Positions 1-7,346 of a DNA stretch of 23,032 nucleotides are shown piece after piece (positions within the stretch are counted from its first letter, which is position 1; each line of letters opens with the position of its first letter). The notes under the pieces were generated by a model. It saw only the letters and a list, made by a program, of their open reading frames with translations, did no database searches and had not been told where the DNA came from. The stretch covers positions 1-23,032 of the forward strand of contig CAZOUM010000046.1 of the NCBI GenBank assembly GCA_964582985.1, in the 5' to 3' direction. Source of the stretch: CAZQYB01 sp964582985. GTDB taxonomy: Bacteria; Planctomycetota; Phycisphaerae; Sedimentisphaerales; Anaerobacaceae. The position numbers and the translations under genes were made by a program.

Positions 1-159
1 TATTTGCAGAAACTCGCTGGACGGCAAGCAAAACTCGCCAAACAGCAAGGAAACATAGAGCTCGCGGAACAGCACACAAAGCTTGCCCAGGAGTTTGCCG
101 CTAAACACCGAGAGTACAGAAAGGAACGAAACGAGCTAATTAAAACAAAAAGGTGGTAG
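1..159 (+). CDS. C-terminal fragment of an unrecognised charged protein (5' end outside window)
   Basis: An open frame enters from the left edge in frame 1 and stops at the TAG at 157-159, giving 52 visible residues. It is rich in Lys, Arg, Glu and Gln with Leu and Ala spaced as in an amphipathic helix or coiled coil, ending in KTKRW. No family is recognisable from this tail. The Shine-Dalgarno sequence of the next gene (AGGTGG, 151-156) lies inside its last codons and only 3 bases separate its stop from the next start, so the two genes are very probably cotranscribed and translationally coupled. Function unknown. Confidence 0.6.
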   Translation, partial: YLQKLAGRQAKLAKQQGNIELAEQHTKLAQEFAAKHREYRKERNELIKTKRW

Positions 160-162
160 CCT

Positions 163-939
163 GTGGCAAAAAGTGACTCATCGCAAGCCCGAATCGCTTC
201 TAATCAAAATGCTGCTGTCTCTATCAGCGTTTTTTTCCCCTGCTATAATGAACAGGACAATATAGCCCGCACCGTGGAACAGGCGCTTGCTGTTCTGGAG
301 AAACTCTCCGCTGACTTTGAGATAATCATCGTTGACGACGGCAGTGCCGACGCCACCGGCCGGTTCGCTGACAGTATGGCTGACAAGGACACCAGGATAA
401 AGGTGGTGCATCATCCCACCAATTTGGGTTATGGGGCCGCTTTGCAATCCGGATTCAAGGCGGCAACCAAAGACCTTGTTTTTTACACTGATGGCGATGG
501 CCAATTTGATATCGCAGAATTGCCGCCTTTGCTGCCGTTGATTAAGCAATATGATATTGTCAGTTGTTATCGACTGAACCGCCAGGATAACCTGATACGC
601 AAAATCAATGGCTGGGGCTGGACAAAGGTCGTTTGTCTCCTATTCGGTATGAGAATCCGCGATATCGATTGTGCTTTCAAATTGTATAAAAGGGAAATTT
701 TTGATAACATTGATATGGTAAGTAGTGGTGCTCTTATTGACGCGGAAATCTTGGCCCGGGCTGTTCGCAAGGGTTACACTGTTACCCAAAGACCCGTGCA
801 TCATTTTCCGCGAACGGCTGGCACACAAACCGGCGCAAACCTGAAAGTAGTTTTTCGAGCATTCAAGGAATTGCTTAAATTACACAGCCAAATTCGAAAA
901 GAAGGCGAAAAAACTGAAGAGAAGAATGCAATGCCGTAG
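163..939 (+). CDS. GT2 family glycosyltransferase, dolichyl/polyprenyl-phosphate sugar transferase-like
   Basis: This 258-residue GT-A fold protein probably transfers a hexose from a nucleotide sugar to polyprenyl phosphate at the cytoplasmic face of the membrane, making a lipid-linked donor for GT-C enzymes. Visible signatures are FFPCYNE (24-30), the nucleotide-binding IIIVDDGS (54-61), NLGYGAAL (87-94), the metal-binding TDGDGQFD (109-116, with D110 and D112), and DIDCAFKLYKR (167-177), all typical of the DPM1/GtrB branch. There is no C-terminal membrane anchor of the GtrB kind, so it is soluble or peripheral like short DPM1 enzymes. The start is GTG at 163, supported by AGGTGG six bases upstream. 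It follows the preceding gene by 3 bases. The sugar (mannose, glucose or other) cannot be read from sequence. Natural partners would be the GT-C transferases at 11858-20185. Confidence 0.85.
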   Translation: MAKSDSSQARIASNQNAAVSISVFFPCYNEQDNIARTVEQALAVLEKLSADFEIIIVDDGSADATGRFADSMADKDTRIKVVHHPTNLGYGAALQSGFKAATKDLVFYTDGDGQFDIAELPPLLPLIKQYDIVSCYRLNRQDNLIRKINGWGWTKVVCLLFGMRIRDIDCAFKLYKREIFDNIDMVSSGALIDAEILARAVRKGYTVTQRPVHHFPRTAGTQTGANLKVVFRAFKELLKLHSQIRKEGEKTEEKNAMP

Positions 940-982
940 CCTGAAACCTGAAATTAAATAACTTGCTCTGACTGATTCCTTC

Positions 983-1036
983 TGTCATTCCCGCGAAATC
1001 GAAGACCCGGCTTTAGACAGAGCGGCAATCCACGCT
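983..1036. repeat. Degenerate REP-like palindrome
   Basis: The stretch starts with GTCATTCCCGCGAA and ends with a GCGGCAATCC-like arm. ATTCCCGC and GCGGCAAT are inverted copies with one mismatch. This is the general shape of dispersed REP-like elements, and a better copy lies at 5625-5665. The remainder of the 263-base spacer 940-1202 holds one promoter-like sequence and no gene that I can see. Confidence 0.4.
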
Positions 1037-1119
1037 GTTGTTATTTCTCTGCATTCCTATTTTCACAAGAATGTAAATCGACTTATCTTACCGTCAATAA
1101 AAGGCTTATGAGCTCCGCC

Positions 1120-1148
1120 TTGACTCGGACGGTCACTTTGAGTATAAA
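1120..1148 (+). promoter_or_regulatory. Sigma70-type promoter for the GGCT-ligase gene
   Basis: TTGACT (1120-1125) is separated by exactly 17 bases from TATAAA (1143-1148). Each hexamer matches the consensus at five of six positions. The predicted start of transcription is near 1155, leaving a leader of about 48 bases before ATG 1203. That leader shows no clear Shine-Dalgarno sequence. Confidence 0.55.
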
Positions 1149-1202
1149 GGTCTTGAGCTTTAATTATCGTTTTTTAGCTTTTGGCTTTTGGATTGACAAT
1201 AT

Positions 1203-3134
1203 ATGGATGAAGAAAAAGTTAATTTGTTTATCTATGGCTCGCTGCGTGACCCCGCAATTTTCAAATCCGTCAGTGGCCTGAGTTTCACCATAAATCCCTC
1301 CAAGGTCAACGAGGAAATGCTTTTTACTGAGCCTGCTTTGCTGCCCCACTACCGAAAAGTCAGCCCGGACAATGTATATTTCTACGCCGTCGCACACAAA
1401 GCTTCAAGAATTGAGGGCCTTGTAATCTACAATGTCCCCGCCTCGGCAATGGCCGAAATCGACAGATATGAAGGAAGACGCTACGATAGAGAAACCGTCA
1501 ACGTGAATACTGCCAAAGGCCTCGTCGAAGCTCACGCCTATCTCGCAACGCATGAGTCAATGAGAAAGCACTTCGGCGATAGGTTCCACGTCAATTTGAT
1601 ACACGAACTTTGGCTGCGGAAACGCATAGAAGAATTTATCGAAAAGCACACTCGTCCCGGCGAAAAAACGCCCGACGCAGAACTGGAACGGCGAGCAGAT
1701 AGAGAGCTGCTTGCAACCACCGAGCGTGATTTGGTCATAAGCCATTATCGTACTGACGCTGTCAGCGATTACTACCTTGAACATGAGCTCGACCGACCAC
1801 GACCAAGCATAAAAAATTTATATAATGACCGGGATGCCCAACCGTTCATTGAGAATTATTTGGCCTTAGTTATAAAACAAGTCTTGCTCAATCAGTTTGA
1901 TGAAAAAATTCAGTCCCGATACCGTTTTGACCTCGAGCATATGCAAGTCTCAGAAAGGTATTTCAAACGTTCAGTTAGTCTTCTTGTGGCCCTGCGGATG
2001 ATAAATGCGAATAGCCCTGCCGCCGACCTCATCATTGAACAATCGCTTGAGACGATGCCATACGAAAAACACGACCTGATTGACTATGTCAAATATGCTG
2101 TCAAGGCGGCCGACAGCATTTTTGACGCACGCGTAGCTCGTGCACACCTTGACCGGATTCGTTCCAACTTTCAACTGGGCGTCGTCCCACTCGGAGCTGA
2201 GATTGAGTTGAGCAATCTCGGCCCTGCAGCCGTTGAGCCACAAAGGAGTATCCAAAAAAGGTTTGACCCACTATATGATGGCTTCAAGTATTTCTATGAT
2301 TTCCGCTTGGACGTCTTGTCTTGGAAACTGGGCGGATATGTTGATGACCACACCGGCTCGACTGACCAGGCACGCCGCTCTGGCTTTTTGGAGCTTGCAC
2401 CGGGAAGGCTCAACATACTCGGAGAACTGTCCCGGCCCGCTACCGCAGACCCTTGGTTGTTAAATCAGTTAGTACGCGAAACCACACTTTTCTATGGCGT
2501 ACGTCCACACAGCTTGCATTTATCCTTTCAGCTTCGAAAGAATCAGATCGGCAATCAAAGTGTTCTGCCATTAGGTTTTGTCAAGTGCCTGCTTGTCCTC
2601 GGCGGCGGACCCGAACGAAAACGCACCGGCAGACTCTGGGTTTCAAGAATGGCCTACGATGAGATTACACAGCGAGAGCACGGAGAAGAACTTGTCTTCG
2701 CCAGAACCAGTAAACGCAGGTGGTACCTGAGTGAAGGCGAGATTGGTGATAAACCCCCGGCCCAGGCAACAACATACATCCAACAGTACAAATTCATTCG
2801 GCTGGAGCCAAGAGCAAATTATGAGCCCTTAATCTTATGCCTAAAAGGCCTGCAATTGGCTTACAACCCGGGTGATTATTTAACTGCCGAACAGCTAAAG
2901 CACAGCAAAAGATTACGGCGCGAGTACGAGGAGTTGAAAAGCTGGGCCGCCGAACCTACCGAAATCAGCCCCCAGACGATAGGCCGATTCGTTAAGACTG
3001 TCCAATCTGGCTTGATGAGTGAAATGCACCGCAGGCCTGCTCACAAACTCCACTACATCGATTGGGCCTTAAGTGCTGTTGACGTGCAATTGCGTATGTT
3101 TAACAAACAGCTAAAAAATACCGCAGAACTATAG
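1203..3134 (+). CDS. GGCT/AIG2-like gamma-glutamylcyclotransferase domain fused to a putative GS-fold carboxylate-amine ligase
   Basis: This is a 643-residue soluble protein. Residues 1-115 form a GGCT/AIG2-like domain: LFIYGSL (8-14) is the substrate loop, and IDRYEGRRYDR (86-96) carries the likely catalytic Glu90. Residues 120-325 are mainly helical and not recognised. Residues 326-560 show motifs in the order expected for the glutamine-synthetase/gamma-glutamate-cysteine ligase superfamily (amidoligases): LGAEIEL (330-336, GxExE), FLELAPG (395-401) and HSLHLSF (436-442, HxxH), then an Arg-rich strand FIRLEPR (531-537). In known families such sites bind metals and ATP to join a carboxylate to an amine, whereas GGCT domains release gamma-glutamyl groups as 5-oxoproline. 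Both activities on one chain would suggest making and editing of a gamma-glutamyl compound. The GGCT call is good; the ligase call is motif-based inference. A promoter lies upstream and the gene appears monocistronic. Confidence 0.75.
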   Translation: MDEEKVNLFIYGSLRDPAIFKSVSGLSFTINPSKVNEEMLFTEPALLPHYRKVSPDNVYFYAVAHKASRIEGLVIYNVPASAMAEIDRYEGRRYDRETVNVNTAKGLVEAHAYLATHESMRKHFGDRFHVNLIHELWLRKRIEEFIEKHTRPGEKTPDAELERRADRELLATTERDLVISHYRTDAVSDYYLEHELDRPRPSIKNLYNDRDAQPFIENYLALVIKQVLLNQFDEKIQSRYRFDLEHMQVSERYFKRSVSLLVALRMINANSPAADLIIEQSLETMPYEKHDLIDYVKYAVKAADSIFDARVARAHLDRIRSNFQLGVVPLGAEIELSNLGPAAVEPQRSIQKRFDPLYDGFKYFYDFRLDVLSWKLGGYVDDHTGSTDQARRSGFLELAPGRLNILGELSRPATADPWLLNQLVRETTLFYGVRPHSLHLSFQLRKNQIGNQSVLPLGFVKCLLVLGGGPERKRTGRLWVSRMAYDEITQREHGEELVFARTSKRRWYLSEGEIGDKPPAQATTYIQQYKFIRLEPRANYEPLILCLKGLQLAYNPGDYLTAEQLKHSKRLRREYEELKSWAAEPTEISPQTIGRFVKTVQSGLMSEMHRRPAHKLHYIDWALSAVDVQLRMFNKQLKNTAEL

Positions 3135-3198
3135 TGTAAAATCCAACCAAAACACAAAACCATCAGAATGATACTTTGAAAAGTGTTACCTGCTCCCT

Positions 3199-4308
3199 TT
3201 ACGCCCTTATGTACACGCTCTCTTGCCTATATTCTTCAACTAAAGTCTCAATAAGTTCTCTCACGGAGATGATTTCGTCTACTCGACTCGCGTTAGCTCC
3301 CGCAAAAGCAAATCCTTCTTCAAGGTTACCTTTTTTCGCATTGGTTAGTGCACGAGCAATGCAATATGGCACATTCTTAAAATCACAGCTTTTCAAACAC
3401 TTCCACGGGCATTTGAAAGTTTCCTTAACTCCTGACAAGACCCTCTCAAGAAACTTATCCTGTATGGCTCTTCCCGGCAAACCAACAGGGCTGTCAATTA
3501 TAACAATATCTTCTTTCTTGCATTTCAAATATGCCTCCTTGTATTCCATGGAGGCATCACACTCATAAGTTGCAACAAACCTCGTCCCCATTTGCACTCC
3601 CTGAGCGCCTAACTCCATAAATCTATGAATGTCCGCACCTGTATATATTCCTCCGGCGGCAATTACAGGGATGCTTTTATTGAATTGCTCCTGGTACGGC
3701 TTTAGCGCAGACATCACCTCCGGCAGTATTTTTTCTAACGCGTAGTCAGGATTGTCGAGTTGCTCTTTTTTGAAACCAAGGTGCCCCCCAGCTAATGGGC
3801 CTTCTACAACCACAGCGTCGGGGATGTGAGAGTACTGCTTTGCCCATGACCTAAATATAATTTTAGCCGCTCTGCCGGAAGATACTATAGGAACAAACTT
3901 GGTGGACAGTTCTCCCAATCTATCCAGTGGCAATGTTTTAGGAAGCCTTATTGGAAGCCCCGCACCAAGAAAAAGTATATTTGCCCCTTCGTCCACAGCA
4001 CATTGTACAAGGTCATCAAAATCTGAAACGGCGACCATTATATTTACACCGATAATACCGTCTGTCTTGGCTTTTGCCTTTCTTATTTCTTTCTGCAAGG
4101 CTCTTCTGTCCGCCTCTCTGGAGTTTGTATCCCAGTCAGGTTCAAACTGACCAATTCCAGCAGCAGCAATAACTCCGATACCACCGGCATTTGCAACAGC
4201 CGAGGCTAAACTCGATAAAGAAATGCCGACCCCCATTCCTCCTTGCACAATCGGTATATTAGCTTCCAAATCGCCTATTCGCAGTGTTGGCATTTTTTCA
4301 CAACTCAT
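3199..4308 (-). CDS. Nitronate monooxygenase family FMN enzyme (2-nitropropane dioxygenase / FabK-like)
   Basis: This is a 369-residue FMN-dependent TIM-barrel protein. Signatures are the N-terminal IVQGGMGVGIS (20-30), GGHLG (174-178) next to the expected active site, the phosphate-binding AAGGIYTGADI (217-227) and GAQGVQMGTRF (234-244). Family members oxidise nitronates with O2, or in the FabK branch reduce enoyl-ACP; which applies here is not clear. A Cys cluster, C300-x3-C304-x3-C308-x7-C316, in the C-terminal part is unusual for textbook nitronate monooxygenases and could bind a metal or Fe-S cluster. ATG 4308 lacks a Shine-Dalgarno sequence but has a -10-like box five bases before it. 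The gene converges on the GGCT-ligase gene, with 64 bases between them and no obvious terminator there. Confidence 0.85.
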   Translation of the reverse strand: MSCEKMPTLRIGDLEANIPIVQGGMGVGISLSSLASAVANAGGIGVIAAAGIGQFEPDWDTNSREADRRALQKEIRKAKAKTDGIIGVNIMVAVSDFDDLVQCAVDEGANILFLGAGLPIRLPKTLPLDRLGELSTKFVPIVSSGRAAKIIFRSWAKQYSHIPDAVVVEGPLAGGHLGFKKEQLDNPDYALEKILPEVMSALKPYQEQFNKSIPVIAAGGIYTGADIHRFMELGAQGVQMGTRFVATYECDASMEYKEAYLKCKKEDIVIIDSPVGLPGRAIQDKFLERVLSGVKETFKCPWKCLKSCDFKNVPYCIARALTNAKKGNLEEGFAFAGANASRVDEIISVRELIETLVEEYRQESVYIRA

Positions 4309-4313
4309 ATATT

Positions 4314-4342
4314 ATCTTACCTGCCATTCCAGGGCTTTGCAA
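4314..4342 (-). promoter_or_regulatory. Putative promoter of the nitronate monooxygenase-family gene
   Basis: On the minus strand TTGCAA (4342-4337) and TAAGAT (4319-4314) are 17 bases apart. Each matches the sigma70 consensus at four of six positions. The -10 box ends five bases before ATG 4308, so the message would be leaderless or nearly so. Confidence 0.3.
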
Positions 4343-4472
4343 AGTGCCGAGTATTTGAATTTGCTTTGACTATAGAGCAAGACGCCACTTTTGAGAAGTT
4401 AAAAATATGAAGGGCGAAAATAAAATTGCGTCCAAAACTTATCAACACTCTAATAACCCGAAGGGCAGAGTT

Positions 4473-4490
4473 CCGAGGGCTTGACCGTGG
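4473..4490 (+). repeat. Left-end hairpin of the IS200-like element
   Basis: CCGAGGGCTTGACCGTGG is an imperfect palindrome with two mismatches and one G-T pair. It resembles the right-end hairpin, and both are followed by GT. It sits 36 bases upstream of the tnpA start. Confidence 0.5.
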
Positions 4491-4514
4491 GTGAATGAGT
4501 AGGCGGCGATATGG

Positions 4515-4520
4515 TATACT
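4515..4520 (+). promoter_or_regulatory. -10 box of tnpA, placed for a leaderless message
   Basis: TATACT matches TATAAT at five of six positions and ends six bases before ATG 4527. No convincing -35 box is present 16-18 bases upstream. Confidence 0.3.
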
Positions 4521-4526
4521 GTTTGA

Positions 4527-4955
4527 ATGGAGATTCGATTATCAGGACACGGTGCCTATCGTACGGAGTACCATATTGTGTGGATACCGAAATATCGCCG
4601 CCGTATCCTGAATCCTGGCGTGAGGGGATATTTAGCCAAACTTTTTCCGAAAGTTGTCAGGAGCATGCCTGGATGCGAAATCGTCAGCTACAATATGCAA
4701 GTTGACCATATTCACATGCTAATGATAATTCCACCGAAGTATTCGGTAAGCGAAGTGGTGGGGCGGTTGAAGGGTCAAACGGCGAGTAGATTAAGGAAAA
4801 AGTTTGGCTGGCTCAAGAAGGTTTACTGGAAAGAGAATGTAGTGTGGTCACCAGGTTATTTTGTATCGACGGTAGGCATTAACGAGGAAAAGATACTGAA
4901 ATACGTGGAATGGCAAGGTCGCCAGGATTCAGGTCAAACGAAGTTTGAATTTTGA
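4527..4955 (+). CDS. tnpA: IS200/IS605 family transposase TnpA (Y1 HUH nuclease)
   Basis: This 142-residue protein catalyses single-strand peel-and-paste transposition as a dimer. The HUH metal-binding motif is H61-I-H63 within VDHIHMLM, and the likely nucleophile is Y126 followed four residues later by Q130 in YVEWQ, matching the Tyr/Gln spacing known from the IS608 enzyme. YHIVWIPKYRR (15-25), LKGQTASRLRKKF (81-93) and the GYFVSTVG segment (110-117) are further hallmarks of the family. Length is normal and no motif is broken, so the enzyme may be active. There is no accessory tnpB. Translation probably starts at ATG 4527 with little or no leader. Confidence 0.92.
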   Translation: MEIRLSGHGAYRTEYHIVWIPKYRRRILNPGVRGYLAKLFPKVVRSMPGCEIVSYNMQVDHIHMLMIIPPKYSVSEVVGRLKGQTASRLRKKFGWLKKVYWKENVVWSPGYFVSTVGINEEKILKYVEWQGRQDSGQTKFEF

Positions 4956-4966
4956 TTTTTCAAGTG

Positions 4967-4984
4967 CCACGGGCTTGCCCGTGG
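4967..4984 (+). repeat. Right-end hairpin of the IS200-like element
   Basis: CCACGGGCTTGCCCGTGG is a perfect 8-bp inverted repeat around TT, eleven bases after the tnpA stop. It is the better-paired partner of the left-end hairpin and could also slow transcription leaving tnpA. Confidence 0.6.
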
Positions 4985-5144
4985 GTATCTACATTTTGTT
5001 GTATGTCGCAGGCATGGAAGAGACTGCTGTGTCCTCATCGTTCAAAGGAAGGCCGTCTTGTTCCCTCTACTTTGTGCCCCACGTTGCATATCACCTTCCT
5101 GAAGCAAAAAAGGATTCGCGGTTTTCACGACATAATCTTCAGCT

Positions 5145-5351
5145 TCAGGAGACGCGTACTTTGGTCGCGCATGGACGGCCCTTTTCACCTTGCCCAATCT
5201 CGTACTCGACCTTCTGGCCTTCACGGAGCGATACTCTGCCCTCCGACTGGACCTCCGAGTGGTGCACAAACAAATCGTCACTGCCATCGTCGGGAACAAT
5301 AAAACCGTATCCTTTCCGTTCATTGAACCACTTTACTGTACCTGTACTCAC
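5145..5351 (-). CDS. Cold-shock domain protein (CspA family)
   Basis: This 68-residue protein is a single cold-shock OB-fold that binds single-stranded RNA or DNA and melts RNA secondary structure. It begins STGTVKWFNERKGYGFI, with RNP1 KGYGFI at 13-18 and RNP2 LFVHH at 27-31. The start is GTG (5351-5349), confirmed by AAGGAG eight bases upstream; no in-frame ATG gives the full domain. An 8-bp inverted repeat (5098-5105 with 5142-5149) spans the stop codon. It lacks a normal terminator tail. Whether this copy is cold-induced cannot be seen. Confidence 0.93.
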   Translation of the reverse strand: MSTGTVKWFNERKGYGFIVPDDGSDDLFVHHSEVQSEGRVSLREGQKVEYEIGQGEKGRPCATKVRVS

Positions 5352-5540
5352 GTTCTCTTCTCCTTAGGCCTTTCTATTGGCCTTTCACGCAAAATCCTCG
5401 TCTTTCGTTCGGAGTACGCCCCGAAGCCCGTACGCGATACTCCTCGTCAAACCTGCCTATTGAACCAAAACAAAAAGCGCAAGTAAACAAATATATAAAA
5501 TATTCTGCCTCAAACCGCCAATAGTCCATTCATTCTTTCT
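5352..5540 (-). promoter_or_regulatory. Leader region of the cold-shock gene with a hairpin
   Basis: This upstream stretch holds no gene. It includes the Shine-Dalgarno AAGGAG (5365-5360). A hairpin at 5411-5443 has a GGAGTA/TACTCC stem extended by CGC/GCG past one bulge. An AT-rich promoter-like block lies near 5485-5515. If transcription starts there, the leader would exceed 100 bases, as in cold-shock genes whose leaders sense temperature. The promoter position is inferred, not defined. Confidence 0.3.
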
Positions 5541-5624
5541 CCGCCCTGTGAGCGTTCTCCGCGGCAAAGATATGTGATAGAAAATGAAAACGTAGAAGTC
5601 TTAAGAGCCTTAAATAAAAAGACT

Positions 5625-5665
5625 GTCATTGCGAGCGAACCGCAGGTTCGCGTGGCAATCTCGTC
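5625..5665. repeat. REP-like palindromic element
   Basis: The element starts GTCATTGCGA and ends GGCAATCTCGTC. Its centre is a perfect 7-bp hairpin, GCGAACC-GCA-GGTTCGC, and ATTGC/GCAAT form an outer stem. This GTCATTGCGAG...GCAATCTC pattern is a common dispersed intergenic palindrome in bacteria. It lies 36 bases beyond the Nudix stop and could act as a transcript end or mRNA stabiliser. The rest of 5541-5700 shows nothing I recognise. Confidence 0.6.
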
Positions 5666-5700
5666 CCTTCAACAACCAAAACCTCATTTTGTTAGAGCCT

Positions 5701-6156
5701 TTAAATCATCGTTTCCAGCTTTTCGATACCAAACTTAACTATTTCATTATGGTCAAATGCCAAATCCTTCGGCAGTTTTTCTATGTCGAACCATCGTGCC
5801 TCTGCTGCATCGTCCCCGCCTTTTATCTCAGTCTCTCCCGTTGTTGTAATGCCCATATATACTATTGAAATTACTCTGCCCCTTGGGTCCCGGCCGACAG
5901 CGCCGAAAGTATGCATCTGCTCCAGTTTTACATTCCCCAACCCTGTTTCTTCAGCCAATTCCCTGGCTGCGCCGTCTTCCAGTTCCTCATCAATCCCAAC
6001 AAATCCACCGGGCAGTGCCCATTTACCTTTGAATGGCTCTTTTTTCCGCCTGATAAGCAGCAGCTTGACCTTATTCTCAAAAAGGCCGAACACCACAGAA
6101 TCAGCCGTCACCATCGGCCTCGGCCAATCATAAACGTACTTGCCCTTTTTACCCAT
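5701..6156 (-). CDS. Nudix hydrolase (ADP-ribose pyrophosphatase-like)
   Basis: This 151-residue protein hydrolyses a nucleoside diphosphate linked to another group, with ADP-ribose or a related nucleotide as the likely substrate. The Nudix box is complete from G51 to L73: Gx5E (G51, E57), x7, then RELAEETGL (65-73), which supplies the Mg-binding glutamates. The preceding WALPGGFV strand and the later FGAVGRDPRG loop fit the family. The frame stays open to an ATG at 6219, but the ATG at 6156 is preferred: it has AGAAGGA about ten bases upstream, and the extra 21 residues look unlike the family. It is transcribed divergently from the GT9 gene. Confidence 0.88.
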   Translation of the reverse strand: MGKKGKYVYDWPRPMVTADSVVFGLFENKVKLLLIRRKKEPFKGKWALPGGFVGIDEELEDGAARELAEETGLGNVKLEQMHTFGAVGRDPRGRVISIVYMGITTTGETEIKGGDDAAEARWFDIEKLPKDLAFDHNEIVKFGIEKLETMI

Positions 6157-6199
6157 AGTACAATTGTCCTTCTTGGCTTGTAGCAATTGGTAGCAGTAA

Positions 6200-6255
6200 T
6201 ATAATAGATCGACCATCAATAATCAATTGCCCGAAATCTTTTTATTGCTTACAAT
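6200..6255 (+). promoter_or_regulatory. Promoter region of the GT9 gene (two candidate -10 boxes)
   Basis: TTGCCC (6227-6232), a 17-base spacer and TACAAT (6250-6255) match the consensus at 4/6 and 5/6, ending nine bases before ATG 6265. A second set upstream is TTGTAG (6178-6183), 16 bases, then a perfect TATAAT (6200-6205). The first would yield an almost leaderless message; the second a leader of about 50 bases. Confidence 0.4.
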
Positions 6256-6264
6256 TACCGAGCA

Positions 6265-7305
6265 ATGCCGAATAGTTTCAAGAACATCCTGATAATAAAG
6301 CCCAGTTCGCTGGGTGACATAGTCTTGGCCTTGCCGGCCCTGACCGCTTTGCGCAAAAGCTTTCCAGATGCGAATATCAGTTGGCTCATCCGCCCCGACT
6401 TCGCACCGTTACTTGAGAATCACCCTCACTTAAACGAAGTTATTCTCTTCGACCGCAAATTTCTCGGCAAAGCTTGGTACCATCCGCGCGCATTCGGCTC
6501 TCTTCTTTCCCTCATCTGGCGGCTTCGCCGAAGCAAATTCGACCTTGTAATAGACTTGCAGGGCCTTTTCAGGACCGCTTCTCTGGCCTGGCTCTCCGGC
6601 TGCAAAAATCGTTTCGGAATGACAATGACCCGAGAACTCGCACATATTTTTTATACACACAAAATCCCCCAGGACCAGGACTGTATTCATTTGGTTGATT
6701 ACTACTTAAAGATAATCCAGACTGCTGGTGCCTCCCGGACGCAAGTGGAATTTGTATTGCCCGTTGACCCTGCCGCTGTCGATTCGGTTAACGAGATGTT
6801 GAGGGCCCATGGTGTTGATGTTGACAATTATGTAGTCTTTATGCCCGGTTCTGTCCACAGTGACAAGTGGTGGCCCGTCGAGCGGTTTGCTGTTTTGGCC
6901 GACAGGATTTCGTCACAGTTTGGTCTGTCCGTAGTCGCCACAGGTACCGCTTCTGAAAAAGACATTGTCAAAAAGCTGCAGAGCTTGGCCGCTGTCCCGG
7001 TAGCAGACTTTGCCGGCCAGACTTCTCTCAGGGAGCTGATAGCTTTACTAAGAGCTGCCAAACTCGTGCTTGGCAACGACACTGGTCCGGGCCATATCGC
7101 AGCGGCCCTGGATACGCCGACGGTCTTGATATTCGGCCGGTCAAACCCAGTCAGGATTGCCCCATACCGAAAACGCAATTGCGTTGCAGCAATTGAACCG
7201 AACGGCAGGGGGGTAAAGCCCAACAGTCCCGACCCCAAATATGATGTCAAAGCCGTAACCATTGACTGCGTTTATCAAACGGTATGCGCGCAAATGAATT
7301 CGTGA
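6265..7305 (+). CDS. GT9 family glycosyltransferase, lipopolysaccharide heptosyltransferase-like
   Basis: This 346-residue GT-B protein is of the length and build of WaaC/WaaF. It probably adds heptose or a related sugar from an ADP-sugar to lipid A core or another envelope glycan on the cytoplasmic side. Visible signatures are ILIIKPSSLGDIVLALPAL (8-26, with the candidate catalytic Asp18), DLVIDLQGLFRTA (93-105), PGSVHSDKWW (194-203), and the nucleotide-sugar loop LGNDTGPGHIAAAL (269-282). The start has no Shine-Dalgarno sequence; a -10 box sits nine bases upstream. The gene converges on ileS, with 41 bases between stops and no clear terminator. Donor and acceptor cannot be assigned. Confidence 0.88.
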   Translation: MPNSFKNILIIKPSSLGDIVLALPALTALRKSFPDANISWLIRPDFAPLLENHPHLNEVILFDRKFLGKAWYHPRAFGSLLSLIWRLRRSKFDLVIDLQGLFRTASLAWLSGCKNRFGMTMTRELAHIFYTHKIPQDQDCIHLVDYYLKIIQTAGASRTQVEFVLPVDPAAVDSVNEMLRAHGVDVDNYVVFMPGSVHSDKWWPVERFAVLADRISSQFGLSVVATGTASEKDIVKKLQSLAAVPVADFAGQTSLRELIALLRAAKLVLGNDTGPGHIAAALDTPTVLIFGRSNPVRIAPYRKRNCVAAIEPNGRGVKPNSPDPKYDVKAVTIDCVYQTVCAQMNS

Positions 7306-7346
7306 TGCATATATCGTATTGAGTATTTGTCTCTGCGCAATACGCG

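Larger units (their letters stand above)
4440..5010 (+). mobile_element. Compact IS200/IS605-type insertion sequence (approximate ends)
   Basis: The element carries a single tnpA and no tnpB. Imperfect palindromes at 4473-4490 and 4967-4984 share the core GGGCTTG-CCGTGGGT in the same orientation, as expected of the end hairpins recognised by Y1 transposases, which do not use terminal inverted repeats. The minimal element is 4473-4984. The exact cleavage tetranucleotides cannot be fixed without an empty site, so the outer coordinates are estimates. At roughly 0.5-0.6 kb it is slightly shorter than typical IS200 elements. Confidence 0.65.

Noticed and set aside
5190..5486. Plus-strand open frame across the cold-shock gene
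   Set aside because: It is antisense to a well-supported CspA-family gene; composition is not protein-like.
6157..6219. Longer start for the Nudix hydrolase at 6219
   Set aside because: The extra 21 residues do not fit the family and ATG 6156 has a good ribosome site.
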